From contig NW_024468516.1 of assembly GCF_001632365.1 (NCBI RefSeq), positions 590,177 to 654,176 on the forward strand: DNA of 64,000 bases, given 5' to 3'. The notes below the pieces were generated by a model. That model was not told the origin of the DNA, ran no database searches, and was given only the letters and a program-made list of their open reading frames with translations. A program made the position numbers and the translations under genes. This document shows positions 45,780-58,363 of this stretch, piece by piece; positions within the stretch are counted from its first letter, which is position 1, and every line of letters starts with the position of its first letter. This stretch comes from Laetiporus sulphureus 93-53 (lineage: Eukaryota; Basidiomycota; Agaricomycetes; Polyporales; Laetiporaceae).

Positions 45780-48719
45780 TCAGTCTGACTCTTCATCATC
45801 CTCGTCGAGTCCCGCGACCTCTCCTCTGATACCCTCGATCCCGCCATACGGGACACGGTCTCTCATCCATCGTCCGAGGACCCAGTCGACCCGACAGAGG
45901 CCCGAGCCTGTGGACGACGCGAGATACGGTGCCGCAGCTAGCCCGTTGCCCGAGTTCCAAACCACACACTGTACGGCGGTTTCCTTCGGCCATGCGCCCG
46001 TCCCAACTGGTATCTTCTTCCCGTTTCTTGCAGCCGTCAGTCGATCAATACTTTCCTGCTTTAGTGATCAGTCGCAATATTCAAGGTAATGTCTGTGAGG
46101 CGCTCGCCTGAGGGAGAAACTTCTCCAGCATTCTCCATTCTCCGTCTTTCCGGCTGTAGTCGAGCTGATATATTTTGTGAGCTAGGAACGGCTGATCGAC
46201 AGGTGAGACATAGTACGCATATCATTGAACAGATACCTACCACTGCGCCACCGCGCCGTGTGGTCCTCATGATGTTTGTCGTGATGCAACTGCCGTCCGT
46301 CACTCCAACAGCAAGTTGAGGATGATAGTCAGATGCACTGATGCACTGTTTGAGTTAACGTATCAGCCAAATACAGTACGGAAAGCACTCGACGTACCCA
46401 AGTAGGACCGTCGGGCTCTAAAAGCATATGACCTCTGCCCAGCATAAGAGGTGAAACCGAATACGATTTGATGATGTTCTCGTGATCGATCGTCACCGGG
46501 CCTCCACAGTATGGCGAGTAGCACATCGAGTTGATTACATCTACAAGTGGCCGTATTTGATGTCAGTAATTCCTCCAGAAGGAAAAGAGTGCGATATACC
46601 TCTCGTCCGGTTCATGACGTTTCCGGCAAGTTCCCTGATGTCAGTTAGACACTCCATACCATCGTAGCCACCGCTCGCAATAACGGTAGGATTGTCTGCG
46701 CTGCGTTCTCCTCTGGCAGAGACGACAGGTGCGCGAACCCAAGCAAGAGCACGTACAGCCGACTGATGCACAGTAAAATAATGTGTGGGCAACAAGTCTG
46801 CGAACGTCACGTTGCATAATTATTCAAGAACTGTAGAGCACAGACGCACTTTGCAGTGATGGCTGATCAGAGTTCAGCGCCTCGACGAGGTTATATACCG
46901 CTATATTACCTACGAAGAGTTTGCATTGGTTTGAATTGGAAAGCATTTCACTCAGAATATCGAACGAACCATTTGTACATCCCACCGCAATGACTTCACT
47001 GTTAGCCCAATCTAGGCCCCAGCACAACGTCTCTTCCAACTCGAGCCGAATCAATGGCCGTTGAAATCGGACTGTGCACGCTAAAGTGAGCAATGAGCCC
47101 ATTGACTATGCACAGGGCAAACACACCGTATGCAGGGCCAGTGAGGTCGTACTTGCCACCTGAAGCAGCTTTCACACTTGCAGGATCGGGGACAACGTAA
47201 AGCGACAAGGAGCCATCCTCGAACGTCCCAGCAAGAATGCCTAGCTTTCGTGCAGAGTGCTCGCGAGCTGTCACCTCCGGACTCTATATTCGACATTTAG
47301 CACCGCAGAGCTTGCGTTCACGTACGCTAACTCACCTGGACTGGATCATTCGACGGCAGCGGACACCATTTCAGCTCAAACGCAGGCCCGCTGTCGATGC
47401 ACAGCACCATCTCGCAGCGCATCTCGCCGGGGTCACCGTCGCTACTTTGTGTGTCTGTGCTGTCCACGTCCATAGCGTTCTGGGACGGCTCAAGGGACCA
47501 GATCTGTATGCAAGCGAGGCTAGGTCTTTCAGCTCGGACGCCGATTGACGGAGAATGAGCACGCGTAGGGAACGGGGCAACGGCTATGTATTGCTTGTAG
47601 GACAGAGCTGTGGGCCAAATAGCAACTCCTGTGCTTTGGATCATTTCAGCGTTACATACCTGCACGATCATCGGACTGCAACGGGCACCAGTCAAGTGCC
47701 CATACGGGTGCTCCAGCATTGAAGACATGGGCTTTGCTCTTTGGTATGAAATCCGCTAAAACATGGTCTGTTTAAAACAGGACTGGTAAACATTGGTTCC
47801 ATTGTACCTATCTTGTGTGTTTCGAACATTCGCGTTGACACACGAACCTGCTTGCCATATGGTCCAAAGGAACATGGAACAGGAGGAGGTGGGTTCAACT
47901 TTGTGTCTTCAGGCTTGGGAACGTCATGTGGCAGATACGAGGACGCTTCTCTTGATTCTCGTAAAATGTCGGTAAGAGGAACCTTTGCATTCCAGTCGAG
48001 TTAACGCACTCGGAAGAGAGAACATCCCAGTCTTGCATGACGACTTTATGGTATACTCTTGGTCGGCGACATTTCTCTGCTTCACTTTCTTCTCCACCAG
48101 CTTGCAATGACTCCTTAAAGAAGCTCCTGTCTTCCATCACGTCCCACAGAGGACCTGGACCAACGTTCAATCCCCATGACTTGCCAATGCGGTCAACGGC
48201 TTGTGAACCGGTGGACCAGCTGTTCGTAGCAGCAAGAGACGGAGCTGTGAATGGCTCCGGACGCTTCAAGAGACGTTCCACCGGTGCGCTTCTATCAAAT
48301 ACCGGCACCGGCCTATGACGATGATGGACATTAGGCAGTGTATACGTTTGCCTGCTAGAAGAATATGCAAGTCCTGGAATCTGGGACGTAGCTGTCTTGC
48401 TCGCGTTTCCGCTGGACTTGCGCCTTTTTGCAGGTGCTGATAACACCCCGATTGAGCCCTCCAGCTCATTTTCTGACGGACGCCCCCTCTCGCTAGCCGC
48501 CTTTCCTTCGCCTTCTGAATCCGCAATCAAGTCATCGTCGTCTTTGGCGGTTTGCGCATCGGCAACCTCATCTAGGGCGAAGTCGCTACCACCGTCCACG
48601 TCTTCAAAAACGGTTGCAGGGGCATTAGAAGGCCCATTATCATTGTTTTCACTATCATCGTGTTGGAAAAGCGCTGCATAGTTTGGTCGTGATGCTCGCG
48701 ATCGAAGTTGTCTGGCCAT
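45780..48719 (-). CDS. WD40 subunit of transcription factor TFIIIC (TFC6/GTF3C2-like)
   Basis: TFIIIC binds the B box of tRNA genes; this subunit is a beta-propeller. The ATG at 48719 begins MARQLRSRASRPNYAALFQH, with an acidic region and basic patch PAKRRKSSGN. WD-type segments include VSTRMFETHKI, VFNAGAPVWALDWCPL, RAERPSLACIQIWSLEPSQN, GPAFELKWCPLPSNDPVQ, LGILAGTFEDGSLSLYVVPD, LELEETLCWGLDWANSEVIA, SAVRALAWVRAPV, IASGGYDGMECLTDIREL and SASDYHPQLAVGVTDGSCIT. The C-terminus WVLGRWMRDRVPYGGIEGIR is distinctive of fungal Sfc6-like proteins. About ten exons, near 790 residues. The family call rests on this tail and the propeller layout. Confidence 0.82.
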
Positions 48720-49078
48720 GGTGGGTTAACCGTGAGCGCGCTTGGCGCCCGCCGATGGGTCCTTGACGCGTCTGTCACGTCACGTCACATCGCAGGAGTT
48801 CAGGAACAATTGGTACTCACAAGTACTCCATGGACTCGTCATTTCGAGTCTCAGACAAGGAAGAATTTCATTTGCATCCAATTCTGCTAGCTACGATTCT
48901 GGACTGAAAGGATGATCACAGAATTCGTTTGATGGCAGTTGATCACGGGAGCATGTGGGGAAGGCACCGGTGTGAGTGGGACTTCTCTCGTGCCTTCGCT
49001 TATCTACTAGACAGTCTTATATATGCCGCCTTGAAAGTTGTTCATGCAGCTCGTACCCGAGTGTCTCTCATCCTGCAA

Positions 49079-50644
49079 ATGACAGCTCCAGCCTCATTTC
49101 CAAAGTCCATCAAGGCTCTGATCTTGCGCCAATCTCCTCAAGATCGCAAGCCGCTCTATCATGATGTAGTGTTGGAAGAGAAGGCACTCCCGCCTTTGCA
49201 GAAAGGCTTACTGCTGGTCAAGATAGGCGCTGCAGGCTTCAATCATCGAGATGTGCGCTCTCATGATTTCGCGTTGACGCCTTCGCCAGTCCGCTAAGCC
49301 GCGATGAGAAGGTATGGATACGCAAGGGACTGTATCCAGGTATCGCCATAGGCAGCGTCATGGGAGGGGACGGCGCAGGTGTGCATCGTGAACAGCATGC
49401 GCTCTGGCAAGCAGGAGTCTGACACTAAGATCATGCAGGGACGGTGGTGGCATCGGGGGACGATAACGACCCCTTGCTAAACAAACGCGTCTTCCTTGTC
49501 CCATCGCGTGGCTGGGAGCAACATCCAGATGCACCCGAGTCTGAGTGAGTTGCTCCTAGGTTGAGAAAGGTACATGAGCTTACGCGACTCATCAACCGAT
49601 GTTACGTGACTGTAGCTTCAGCATCATGGGGGGAAGCGCTAAAATACCTATTGGAGCTTTTTCACAATACGTTGCCATCGAGAGCGATCAAGTAATCCTT
49701 ACCCCCAACCATCTGGATGACATACATGCAGCAGCATTGCCCATCGGCGCAGTCACCGCTTGGAGGTACGTGTGTATGCTGTGACATAGATACAATTCCA
49801 TAGGCTGAATGACACGCTCCACAGAGCAACGATGGTGAACGCGCGAGTGCAGAAGGGCGATAACGTCCTCATAACTGGCATAGGCGGAGGAGTCGCCTTG
49901 ATGGCAATGCAGCTGTGCATCGCCAAGGGCGCAAACGTATATGTGACGAGTTCCTCGGAAGAGAAGATTCACCGGGCCATCTCTTTGGGTGCAAAGGGAG
50001 GAGTGAACTACAAAGCCAGTACGGACCAGAGCCTGCTCCCAGACGCAGTTGTGACGCTGAAATCTTCATTCCGGTTCCAGAGGATTGGCCCGTTCAGCTG
50101 GAACGAATGCTCCAGAAGCAGAACTCTTCTAAAGTAATCGGTGGAAGCAGTACTGGATCGTTCGACGCCGTAATTGATGCTGCCGGTGGAGACATCATGC
50201 CCAAAGTAGGCAAGGTGCTGAAGCCCGGTGGAAGAGTCGTCGCCTACGGGATGTCAGTGGCACACCTTCTTATATAGACTTGAAATCTTCTGATCGTAGG
50301 AACCCCTCTGAATGTAGGCATGCTTATCCTTCTGTTACGTTTACGATGCGCGAAATACTGAAGAACCAGCAGTTCATTGGTATGTAGCATCTCCAGCCTC
50401 TTCCCATGTGCCGGAAGCTCGAAGCTGAATTCACAATGACCTAGGCTCCACCATGGGCTCGCATAAGGATCTCATTGACGCGACGAACTTCATTGCCAAA
50501 CATCGTATCGTCCCAATCGTGTCTAACGTCATCGACGGACTGGAGGCAGCGGAAGATGGGTTTGAGCTGATTCGGCGGGGAGAGCAGTTCGGTAAGGTTG
50601 TGATAAATATTGGCGATGAGTCACAAGAACGCGCGAAGCTGTGA
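49079..50644 (+). CDS. Quinone oxidoreductase-like MDR family protein
   Basis: A zinc-independent medium-chain dehydrogenase/reductase using NAD(P)H. The ATG at 49079 starts MTAPASFPKSIKALILRQSP. Then GLLLVKIGAAGFNHRDVWIR, KGLYPGIAIGSVMGGDGAGT, GAFSQYVAIESDQVILTPNH, AALPIGAVTAWRATM, GDNVLITGIGGGVALMAMQL (Rossmann loop GIGGGVA), FDAVIDAAGGDIMPKVGKVL, KPGGRVVAYG and GSTMGSHKDLIDATNFIAKH. The end FGKVVINIGDESQERAKL stops at 50644. The Cys and Asp/His ligands of zinc ADHs are absent. Closest in layout to fungal YIM1/AST-like or zinc-binding oxidoreductases of unknown substrate. About eight exons. Confidence 0.88.
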
Positions 50645-50959
50645 GTGTACCGATGTCTCTTCAAGTGCACATCTATTTCGGAGGTTATGTAGCGTGTTCA
50701 ATAGCGGTCACAAGCAACCTACTGGCACTGCTAACAGATCAAATATTTACTGTTCAGATAAAAAGACGCTTTGCTTGCGAGTAGACGTTCCTCTCCTCGG
50801 CGAATAGGTGAAAGTAAGCCTTTGCAGAATGTGCGAGAGACCCGCGTCTGTCGCTCTAAGCATCAGTCGAGCGACTTGAGCGATATCGATCATCTATCCA
50901 ACTACTTATGGGCGCTTCAATCTCCTCAAGAAACTGTCACAGGTTTGTCACATCACACA

Positions 50960-51409
50960 ATGTCCTTCTTCGGTGCCCTACGACGTCCACCGCGGTTCGC
51001 CATCTGTGCTCCTGCCCGCAGATGCTACGCTAGCGGGGCAAACCCCTCTCAGGGAGTTCCGGCACCAGCCAAAGCGGACTCTGTAAAATCTGTAGAGATT
51101 ACCGGGAAACAAAGTTCGTGAACCAATCTCTCGACCTATATTTACTTTCGTTGACCCAATACATGATGATGTCTAGTAGCATCAAAGTCGTGCTGTCCAG
51201 AAAATACCGTTCTCGATGGTCTTGCGTATCTCAAAAATCAGCCTCCGGTGCTAGCACAATCGGACGATGCGTACCCGGACTGGTTGTGGACATTACTTGA
51301 CAAGAAGGAACTTCCGGACGATGGGCCCGGCGGGAAGGCGGAGAAGCACATGCTGAGGAAACAAAATAAGCAGCGGATTCGGGACCAGAACTTCATAAGA
51401 ACACAGTAG
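50960..51409 (+). CDS. MRPL37: Mitochondrial large-subunit ribosomal protein mL54
   Basis: Exon 1 from ATG 50960 gives MSFFGALRRPPRFAICAPAR and RCYASGANPSQGVPAPAK, a mitochondrial targeting sequence. A donor at about 51115 (A|GTTCGT) and acceptor TAG at about 51180 give SKSCCPENTVLDGLAYLKNQ, then PPVLAQSDDAYPDWLWTLLD and KKELPDDGPGGKAEKHMLRK. The YPDWLW motif and C-P-x-x-T-V are signatures of mL54. The last codons RIRDQNFIRTQ end with TAG at 51407-51409. About 127 residues. The exact splice donor is inferred from reading frame; an alternative joins in a different frame and breaks the conserved part. Confidence 0.86.
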
Positions 51410-51747
51410 TGACCGTAGCGCATGGTGCGCTTTGCGCAGGGTACCAGACTTGCAGAAGGTGAGTCCTGCATGCATGACTCTTGCGGCGCAACCTGACATG
51501 AGACTACTAGCACCCCACTGCTGCGACACCCTGTTCATATATGTCGACCCATTACATTCTGTTGGCTGACAGGTATCAGGCCGGACTGCGTCACGAACAC
51601 CCCTTTGTATGACAGGGATCGTATTCAATGTCGGTTCTACAGCTACAACTCTGAGTAGCTATAATATCGCGTTTACCGAGAGGTGCACAGTGTACTGGCA
51701 GAGTATAGATGAGCGGAGCCAACCTCACAGGCAACTTCACGGAGCTC

Positions 51748-54312
51748 TCATGTAGGGAACGACCCCAACGTGAACAGAGTCTGCTTCTGTTTGCCCTTGC
51801 CCTTCTTACCCTTGCCTCCAGTAGGCTGTGGAGATGCAGATTCGATGCCAGCAGGACCTTCTACTGGCGCAGCCGTGCCAGAACCGCCTGCGCCTGTGCT
51901 TCCGTTCTGACCATCCGTACCCCACGCAGGTACTGCCGGAGTTGACTCGCCGAGAATTCTTTTCAAGGATTGGTTGCTGCCGATCGCTGCTCTCGGTGGT
52001 CGCTGCGTCTTAGCACCAGGAAGCTCCGGGAATGCAGATTTGGATAACACCGGGGCCGCTTTTGCCCTCACATTTGCGCCAGGACCAGGGATAGAGGTCG
52101 GGCCCCTAACAACGGGGGCAGCAGCAGCAGATGACGTCCAAGGCGTCTGACGCTGTGGTTGACGGAACGGTGTGGCAGAAGGTGCTGGCGCGGAAGGTTG
52201 CAAAGGAGGGAATGCCTGAGAAGGACGAGGCGGGTGTGCTGAGGTGGAAGGAGCCGGCGACGACGAAGACCCCGCTGCTCGAGCGACACGATCCCAGAGT
52301 TGTCGGCTTGATTGTGAGGAAGAGCGCGTTGCAGTGGAGTGCTTAACGTTCAAGACGCGTCCACTCGCCACGCCGGACCATCCAGATCCTGTGGCCGTCG
52401 GCACGAGTTCGGGGAATTGAGCGCGTTGCTGTAGTTTAAGCGATCAGTTTATGTCGGGCGAGAAGTTGTTGTTCGGTGTACCTCGATCTTGAAATTGTTC
52501 CAGGCTGTCAGCAGCTCCCGATTCTTATCTTCTTCGTCAATAAGATCGACAAGCACATTGATTATGCTCGCCGTTCCGTCAAGATCGCGATCCAAGATGT
52601 TCCATATTGTAGATATGAGGTCCCGAGCGGCGGATTCCGAGACTCGATACGAACGAACCGCCGCTTGAATGGCAGGGAGGGCAGTCACTGGGTGCAGTGC
52701 CAAGGCATTGATCCGGGAAACCAGAGCACCGCTCTTCCTGCAGGTGGTTCGTGAGCATAAGAGATCATGTACGTGGCAGAAAAATTTACTCTGGAATCCC
52801 GGATTCCCCGTCTGACGGCGACGGCGGAGAACGTGACTGGCGTCCGCTTGCTTGCAGGCTGAGGTTGGCGACAGCACCAGAGCTCCCTTCATCAGTGGTT
52901 AGATTACCGCCAAATGCCTCCCTTCTTCGACCCCCTGCTCCGTTAGGTCGTGAGGGGCCTGGAGGAGTCGGAGCAGACGGCGGTGGCTCCCGTTCGCGCT
53001 CCCGATCCCGCCTGTCTCGTCTTCCCCATCTGTTTCCCATGCCCGCTTCCTCGAACTCGAAGTCTACTTCGATGTGTCTGGCATCTTTCCTGTCCCTTGA
53101 GGACATTTGCGCTCCATGTTCCTCCACCATGTGCGCCTTGAGATCCAGCGCGGAGCCAAACACTACAAACTTCTGTGCAAGACACTGGGGATGAGTACAT
53201 CGGTGATGTGCGTGTATGAAGTGCTGTTCCTGAGATTCACAATATTAGACCAAACACTTGCGGATGAATTCGGAGCACGCTCACTAATGCACCGTAGTTG
53301 CGGAAGCTATGAAAGCTTCAGCACGACTGCGAAACACAATACAGACACGATACTCACTACTGATCTCTGATTTCGTTACGCTTGCATATGAAACATTCTT
53401 CATGCCGTTCCCTCATGTGTGCGTAGAGCTCGTCGTCCCCAAAGAAGCATTCTCTGCAGAATTCACATAGAGGGTGTACGCCGCCTTCTATTTGCTGCTT
53501 GGTCCCGGAATTATGCACATGGCCCCGTTGCATAGATGGCAGATGGATCAGCAGCTCGGCAGGGGTATACAACGCATGCTCATGGGTAAATATCTTCTTG
53601 AAACGTATGCAAAGATCACTGTATATTTCATTCGAACCGACAGACGTGCAAGACATTGCATAAGCACTTACCACATGACTTTTCCATGAACGGCATGGGT
53701 ATGGAGCTTCAAGTCCGACCAGCCATTGCCGACGTAGTCGCAATCAGGGTCAGGGCAGTTGAATCGAAGAAGGATAAGCGTCTCCTCCATCATCTCCTGT
53801 GTCTCAAAGAATATCGACAGCTTGGGATCCTTGTATGGGATCATGTCGGGCGTATATGATGACCATAACGCATCCGGCGATTTCGTGAAGATGACGGAGG
53901 TTTGCGGTGCCTGCGCACGCAATTGAGAACAGTACTCAGACAAGGACGCGTAATATTAATGAAAGAAATTGCTCACCTTACAGAATGTACATTCATGTTT
54001 CTGATAGAGCGCTCTGAGCCTCAATGCACAGACATGGCAGGTCCGGTGATTGCACTCAGACAGAGACCAGTACTTGACAGGCTCAGCACAAATAAAACAG
54101 ATGTCGCCCTCTGCACCGGCATCATCTGTTACATTGCTGGCGACTGTTTGTACAGATTCCGATGGATTGACTCCCTCTCCCTGAGCTTGGTCGGTGGCTG
54201 CCCTCGGTGCCGCCTTCTCGCGCTGAGTGCCTCGCTGCCCTCCACGACCTTTATGGCCCTTTCTGCCGCGCGGAGCTGAAGCGTGGGTTTCAGTGGCAGT
54301 CGAGGAATGCAT
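51748..54312 (-). CDS. HEL2: HEL2/ZNF598-type RING E3 ubiquitin ligase of ribosome quality control
   Basis: HEL2 ubiquitinates collided ribosomes to start quality control. The ATG at 54312 starts MHSSTATETHASAPRGRKGH. The RING reads GDICFICAEPVKYWSLSECN, then HRTCHVCALRLRALYQKHEC and TFCK. After it come SVIFTKSPDALWSSYTPDMI, zinc fingers FNCPDPDCDYVGNGWSDLKL, DLCIRFKKIFTHEHALYTPA, HPLCEFCRECFFGDDELYAH and MRERHEECFICKRN, then a further finger CLAQKFVVFGSALDLKAHMV. A Ser/Pro/Arg-rich region and a helical part (PAIQAAVRSYRVSESAARDL) precede a low-complexity Ala/Pro/Ser tail ending KGKKGKGKQKQTLFTLGSFP. Complete; about eight exons. Confidence 0.92.
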
Positions 54313-54542
54313 CCGCAAAGTGAATGGCTGAGAAAATAGTGGTAGCAGCCGAGGAGATAAAGCGAGTCGAAGTTGGTGGAGCCGCTGGAGACTTTAAGTA
54401 CGTTACCAAATCTGGAAGGTCTCAGGAAGGCGTATGTACACGTCCGCGCTGGCTGAGCTCAATCGTATTCAATTGTGCAGTTCATCGTCTAGATGAATCC
54501 CGTGCGCGCACAGGCTTACTATTAAGCAGAAACATCTGCAGA

Positions 54543-57500
54543 CTACTCTACATCAGAGTCCACGTCATCACCCTCCTCGCCGTCACTCGTAGTGGTGTCA
54601 TCATCCTCAGGGTTGCTCGCCGCCAAAGGGCTGATAAACTGTGGCCTGACGGGAGAAATACTTTTCAGACCGAAGGACTGAGTGCGCGCGCCGAGACCAA
54701 GCATATAAGATGCCGGCGCCATACGAAATTGGGTGTTCATTTTTGCAGGTGTTAAGGAAGGCGACGCAGGGATGACGGGTATAGGCATCGATATGCGCAG
54801 CCCTAGGCTCGCGAAAGGATCATTATGATTTGAAACCACGGAATCGTCCGAGCGTTGTCGCGAATGTGATAATGGTAACTGATGTGGTTTCGGGGATGCC
54901 GAGATGGAGCCGAATGCAGGGCTTGCTGGACGAGAAGGAGTGAGCAAGCCGGAGGCCCAGGACGACCAAGGTTTTGCAGGAGAACGGGGCGGCGGCAAGT
55001 CTTCAGATGATGCGGATAGCTCGTGCAATGCATGCTTCACAGCCGCAATGTCGTGTTCGAGGTCATCCAATTTGTGGCTGAATTGTTGTGTAGCCTTCGA
55101 AACTTCCCTGTCTGTGCCGTCTAGGAACGCTTTGATTTCTGCTTCCAACTGCGCCTCGTCGATCTCGTCAGACATCGCGCCAGGAATGGTCAGCAGCGCT
55201 TCGTATCCAGACGTAATACGAGCCTCATCCGTGACACGGATCTCCAGCTCCACACGGGCATCCTCGTTGAAGTCGACCAGTCGCTCGACTGCTTTCTGAA
55301 GGACGAGAGCCATCTCTAAGTTCTTGGGTAGCTGCATGAGACCTTTCTTCATTTCCTTGAGTGCAAGATAACAGTCACGGAATCCATGCTGCAACGTATT
55401 GTAGCGCTGCTTCACATTGTGCAGATTAGGTAATAGCGACGGTACCTTGGCCGGAACGATAGTCGGCGCGCTTGTTGCAGTGAACAGTTGCGATGAAGAA
55501 GGAGGAATCGCGTCCGGCGCGTCGCTCTGAATGGGCATGAAAACATTCCCAACAGCTACGGGCATCTGACCGCTTGTTGTAGGCTCGTTCTCCGCCTCAG
55601 ACGGCTTGACTGGCCCAACTTCAGCGATAACGAGCTCGCTCTCATCTTCGGGTATATGCGAGGGTATAGAAAGTGAAGAGTAGTCACGCGCTTGTGTATA
55701 GTTGGTGGGACTTGCTAAGGTTTGTAGTTCTGCACCAATAGGAGGTAGAATGCTATCTACTACAGCACCGTCCAAAGGTCCAGGCCGCAATGTTGCCGTA
55801 GGCGTTGATGCCAGTTCTGCAGTGTCTTCTTGAGTTACTAAGGGTGCCGAATGCGCCGATTGTGAGATGCCTGCTGAATCCATATCGATGTTGCCACCAG
55901 CCGGGGGAGTGCACGGAGGAGGGTCATCATTATCTCGAGAATGCTCTGCGACATCTTCGATCAGAGGCTTGTTGAACGGGGAGGAGACAGCAGTATCAGT
56001 AGGCTGGAAGTGAATGACGGAACTGCTTGTCCTCGTCTCTGGAATCGTCGACAGGAGATGCGACGAGCTGGCAGGGAATACGTCGTTGCCATCGGGGACG
56101 GGAGCGTCCTGTAAGTCCAATTCTATGCTCGCATTTGATGCAGACTGCATGACAGATCTCGTCACAGTAGTCGAGCCATTTTGATGCGGCTTGTCCGTCG
56201 CCGAATGAAGTAATGGAAGGTCAGACAACCGTTCCGGTAATTTTCGACTGTCGTGCTTAGTTGTCAGAGTTTCTGGAGAATGCGAGACACCGTTTACGAT
56301 TGGAGTCGACACGCCATGAGCGACATAATACTGCGCCAGTCGTCGTTCCAATTCAAGACGCCGTTCCGTCTCTACGTGCAACTCGTGGGTCAGGTTGGTA
56401 ACCGCATTTTGTGCAGCAATGACGCGTGCCAGAGAGCCAATGGGATCGCCGTCAGCTGACGGTGGGCCATTCAAAGATTCGAGGAGCAATTCGGCATCTC
56501 GTATGCTGCTATCAAATACGACCCGCAGATTAGATAGGGCATGCTGGCCGTCTTCTGAGGAACCGCCATGGTCGAATGACTCCCGAGAGCGCCGAATCCA
56601 ACGTCTGAGACCTTCTGCAAGGCTCTCTTCGCGTCCGAGGAAAGCCAAGCGTAGCGAGATCTCCCGCCGTCGCCCATACGTTTCACGAGAGATGTCCTCC
56701 GTGAGTCCGTCCAGCGCAAGTCGCAGCCTTTCCCCCTCCCGTCGCTCACCGAGAAGCGAACGCTGCAAGTGGTCTATTTCCACGCTCAACGTCGCCGTCG
56801 TGGCTGCATGCCGAGCTCGCATTGCCTCCATTGCATGCTGAAGTGCGTCTATCGACGACTGCGAAAACTTCCTGTGGAGGTGTCAGCATATAAAATGAAG
56901 CGGAGAAGCTTATGTGCGCTGACATGTAGCGGGATACCATCTTCGCAGCAGTATTATCATCAATCTGGTACTTCTCGAGTGCGGCCTCGGCTGCAACAAG
57001 CCTTGCTCGGTCGTCAGACGCACGCTTGCACTCCGCCTCAAGCTCAGCGGACAGCAGCGCGTATTCGTCCTGCTGCCGGCTGAGTTCTGCGCCCAGCCGC
57101 TCTGTCTCGGCGTTGAACTCTTCCAACAGGCGCTGTAACCCAGACTTGCCCTCCACCAAGGTTTCTACAAGAGTCGCGCTCGAACTTGTTGCCGAGCTGG
57201 AGAATGATTGAGAAGACGGTGAGATTCGGGGCCTGCCTTCGAGCGTGCGCACGAGATCAGCATATTCATGCACGACAAGGTCGGCGAGACGCCGCTCTTC
57301 CTCGGCTGCTCGCGCTCTGCGTTCAAGCTCGCGTCCCCTAGCCTGTGCCTCTTTGAGCTCGTTTCTCGTCCGGGAGGCTAGCGCCTCAGCGCCATCCACA
57401 TTATGACGAGCCTTTGCGAGATCACTCCGAGCATGTGCAAGCTCTGTTGTTCGAAAGAGAAGCGATTCTTCTGTAAGCGTGAGCTTGTCCGAAAGGCGAC

Positions 57501-57845
57501 GGTGAGCAAGTGTGAGCTCCTGGACCTGGAAGGTAGCCGGATGCGGGGTCGTGTCCGGATGTGCTCTGAGTACAGCAAGTTCCTCCTTGAGTTGCGTGTT
57601 CTCCTTCTCCAGGATATGAGCGCGTTCAATAACGTGAGAGGTCTCAACTGAATGACGCTGCAATCTCAGTGATGTCGCATGTGCTTCGTGCTGTGCAAGG
57701 AAGCCCGCAGGTCAGTAGATGAGATCGGCAAGGTGAAGAGATATCACCACCGAGCCAGCCGAACCTGATAGCGAGAAACAGCGCTACATAGGCTCTCGAG
57801 CTCCAGCGCCAAAGGATGATCATTGTTGAGTGCGACAGCGGTCAT
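54543..57845 (-). CDS. Large coiled-coil protein, uncharacterised
   Basis: The ATG at 57845 gives MTAVALNNDHPLALELESLC, SAVSRYQ, then an intron (57763 to about 57690) and QRHSVETSHVIERAHILEKE. Residues about 30-330 are heptad-rich coiled coil (NTQLKEELAVLRAH; LERRARAAEEERRLADLVVH). A second intron near 56875-56930 joins DNTAAKMVSRYM to KFSQSSIDALQHAMEAMRAR. The middle 400 residues are Ser/Thr/Pro-rich and probably disordered. A helical part follows (NVKQRYNTLQHGFRDCYLAL; ALVLQKAVERLVDFNEDARV), and the protein ends in an acidic tail (DGEEGDDVDSDVE) at 54543. No enzyme domain. About 1050 residues. It may be a cytoskeletal or septation scaffold, but nothing in the sequence proves that. Confidence 0.8.
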
Positions 57846-58363
57846 GGCACTCTGAACATTTGAGCTCGAAGATGATTGCGGTGTGGCCGCTGCGCTTCAC
57901 CATGGAACCCGCATCAGACTCTTGCCCGCTCCCCTGCGCCAAGTCACGTGATCGAACAAGGACGGTGTCTAACAAAATGTTAGCGCCTGTGCTGAGTTCA
58001 TCCTCCACGCACTCTCCCGCCCATCGCACCTCAACGCTCTCCGACAGGACACTCTGCATCGTCAAGAACAGTGCCTGCGAGCTCGCTTACAAGTTCTCGT
58101 TTTGTGCTTGCCTCGACAAAGTCTACTTAGACTAGGAAGACGCCCTCTCGGGATATTCGATCTCATACCAGTGGGGCAGCACTAGCTGATGATACCATTG
58201 CGTTACCGGTTCATGCCTCCTGCAATTTTTTCCTTGGCCAATTAAAATCAGAGGCAGAAGCACGTCTCACTGTGAGTATGCCTATATAGTTGCACGGGTC
58301 GCGACTGATTACGTACTGTGCTTCTTGTCTCTCACCATCTATTTCACGACTATATAGGCAAAA

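Noticed and set aside
54904..55299. Plus open frame of 131 codons, Ser-rich
   Set aside because: It is the complement of the coiled-coil gene exon and shows antisense codon bias, not a gene.
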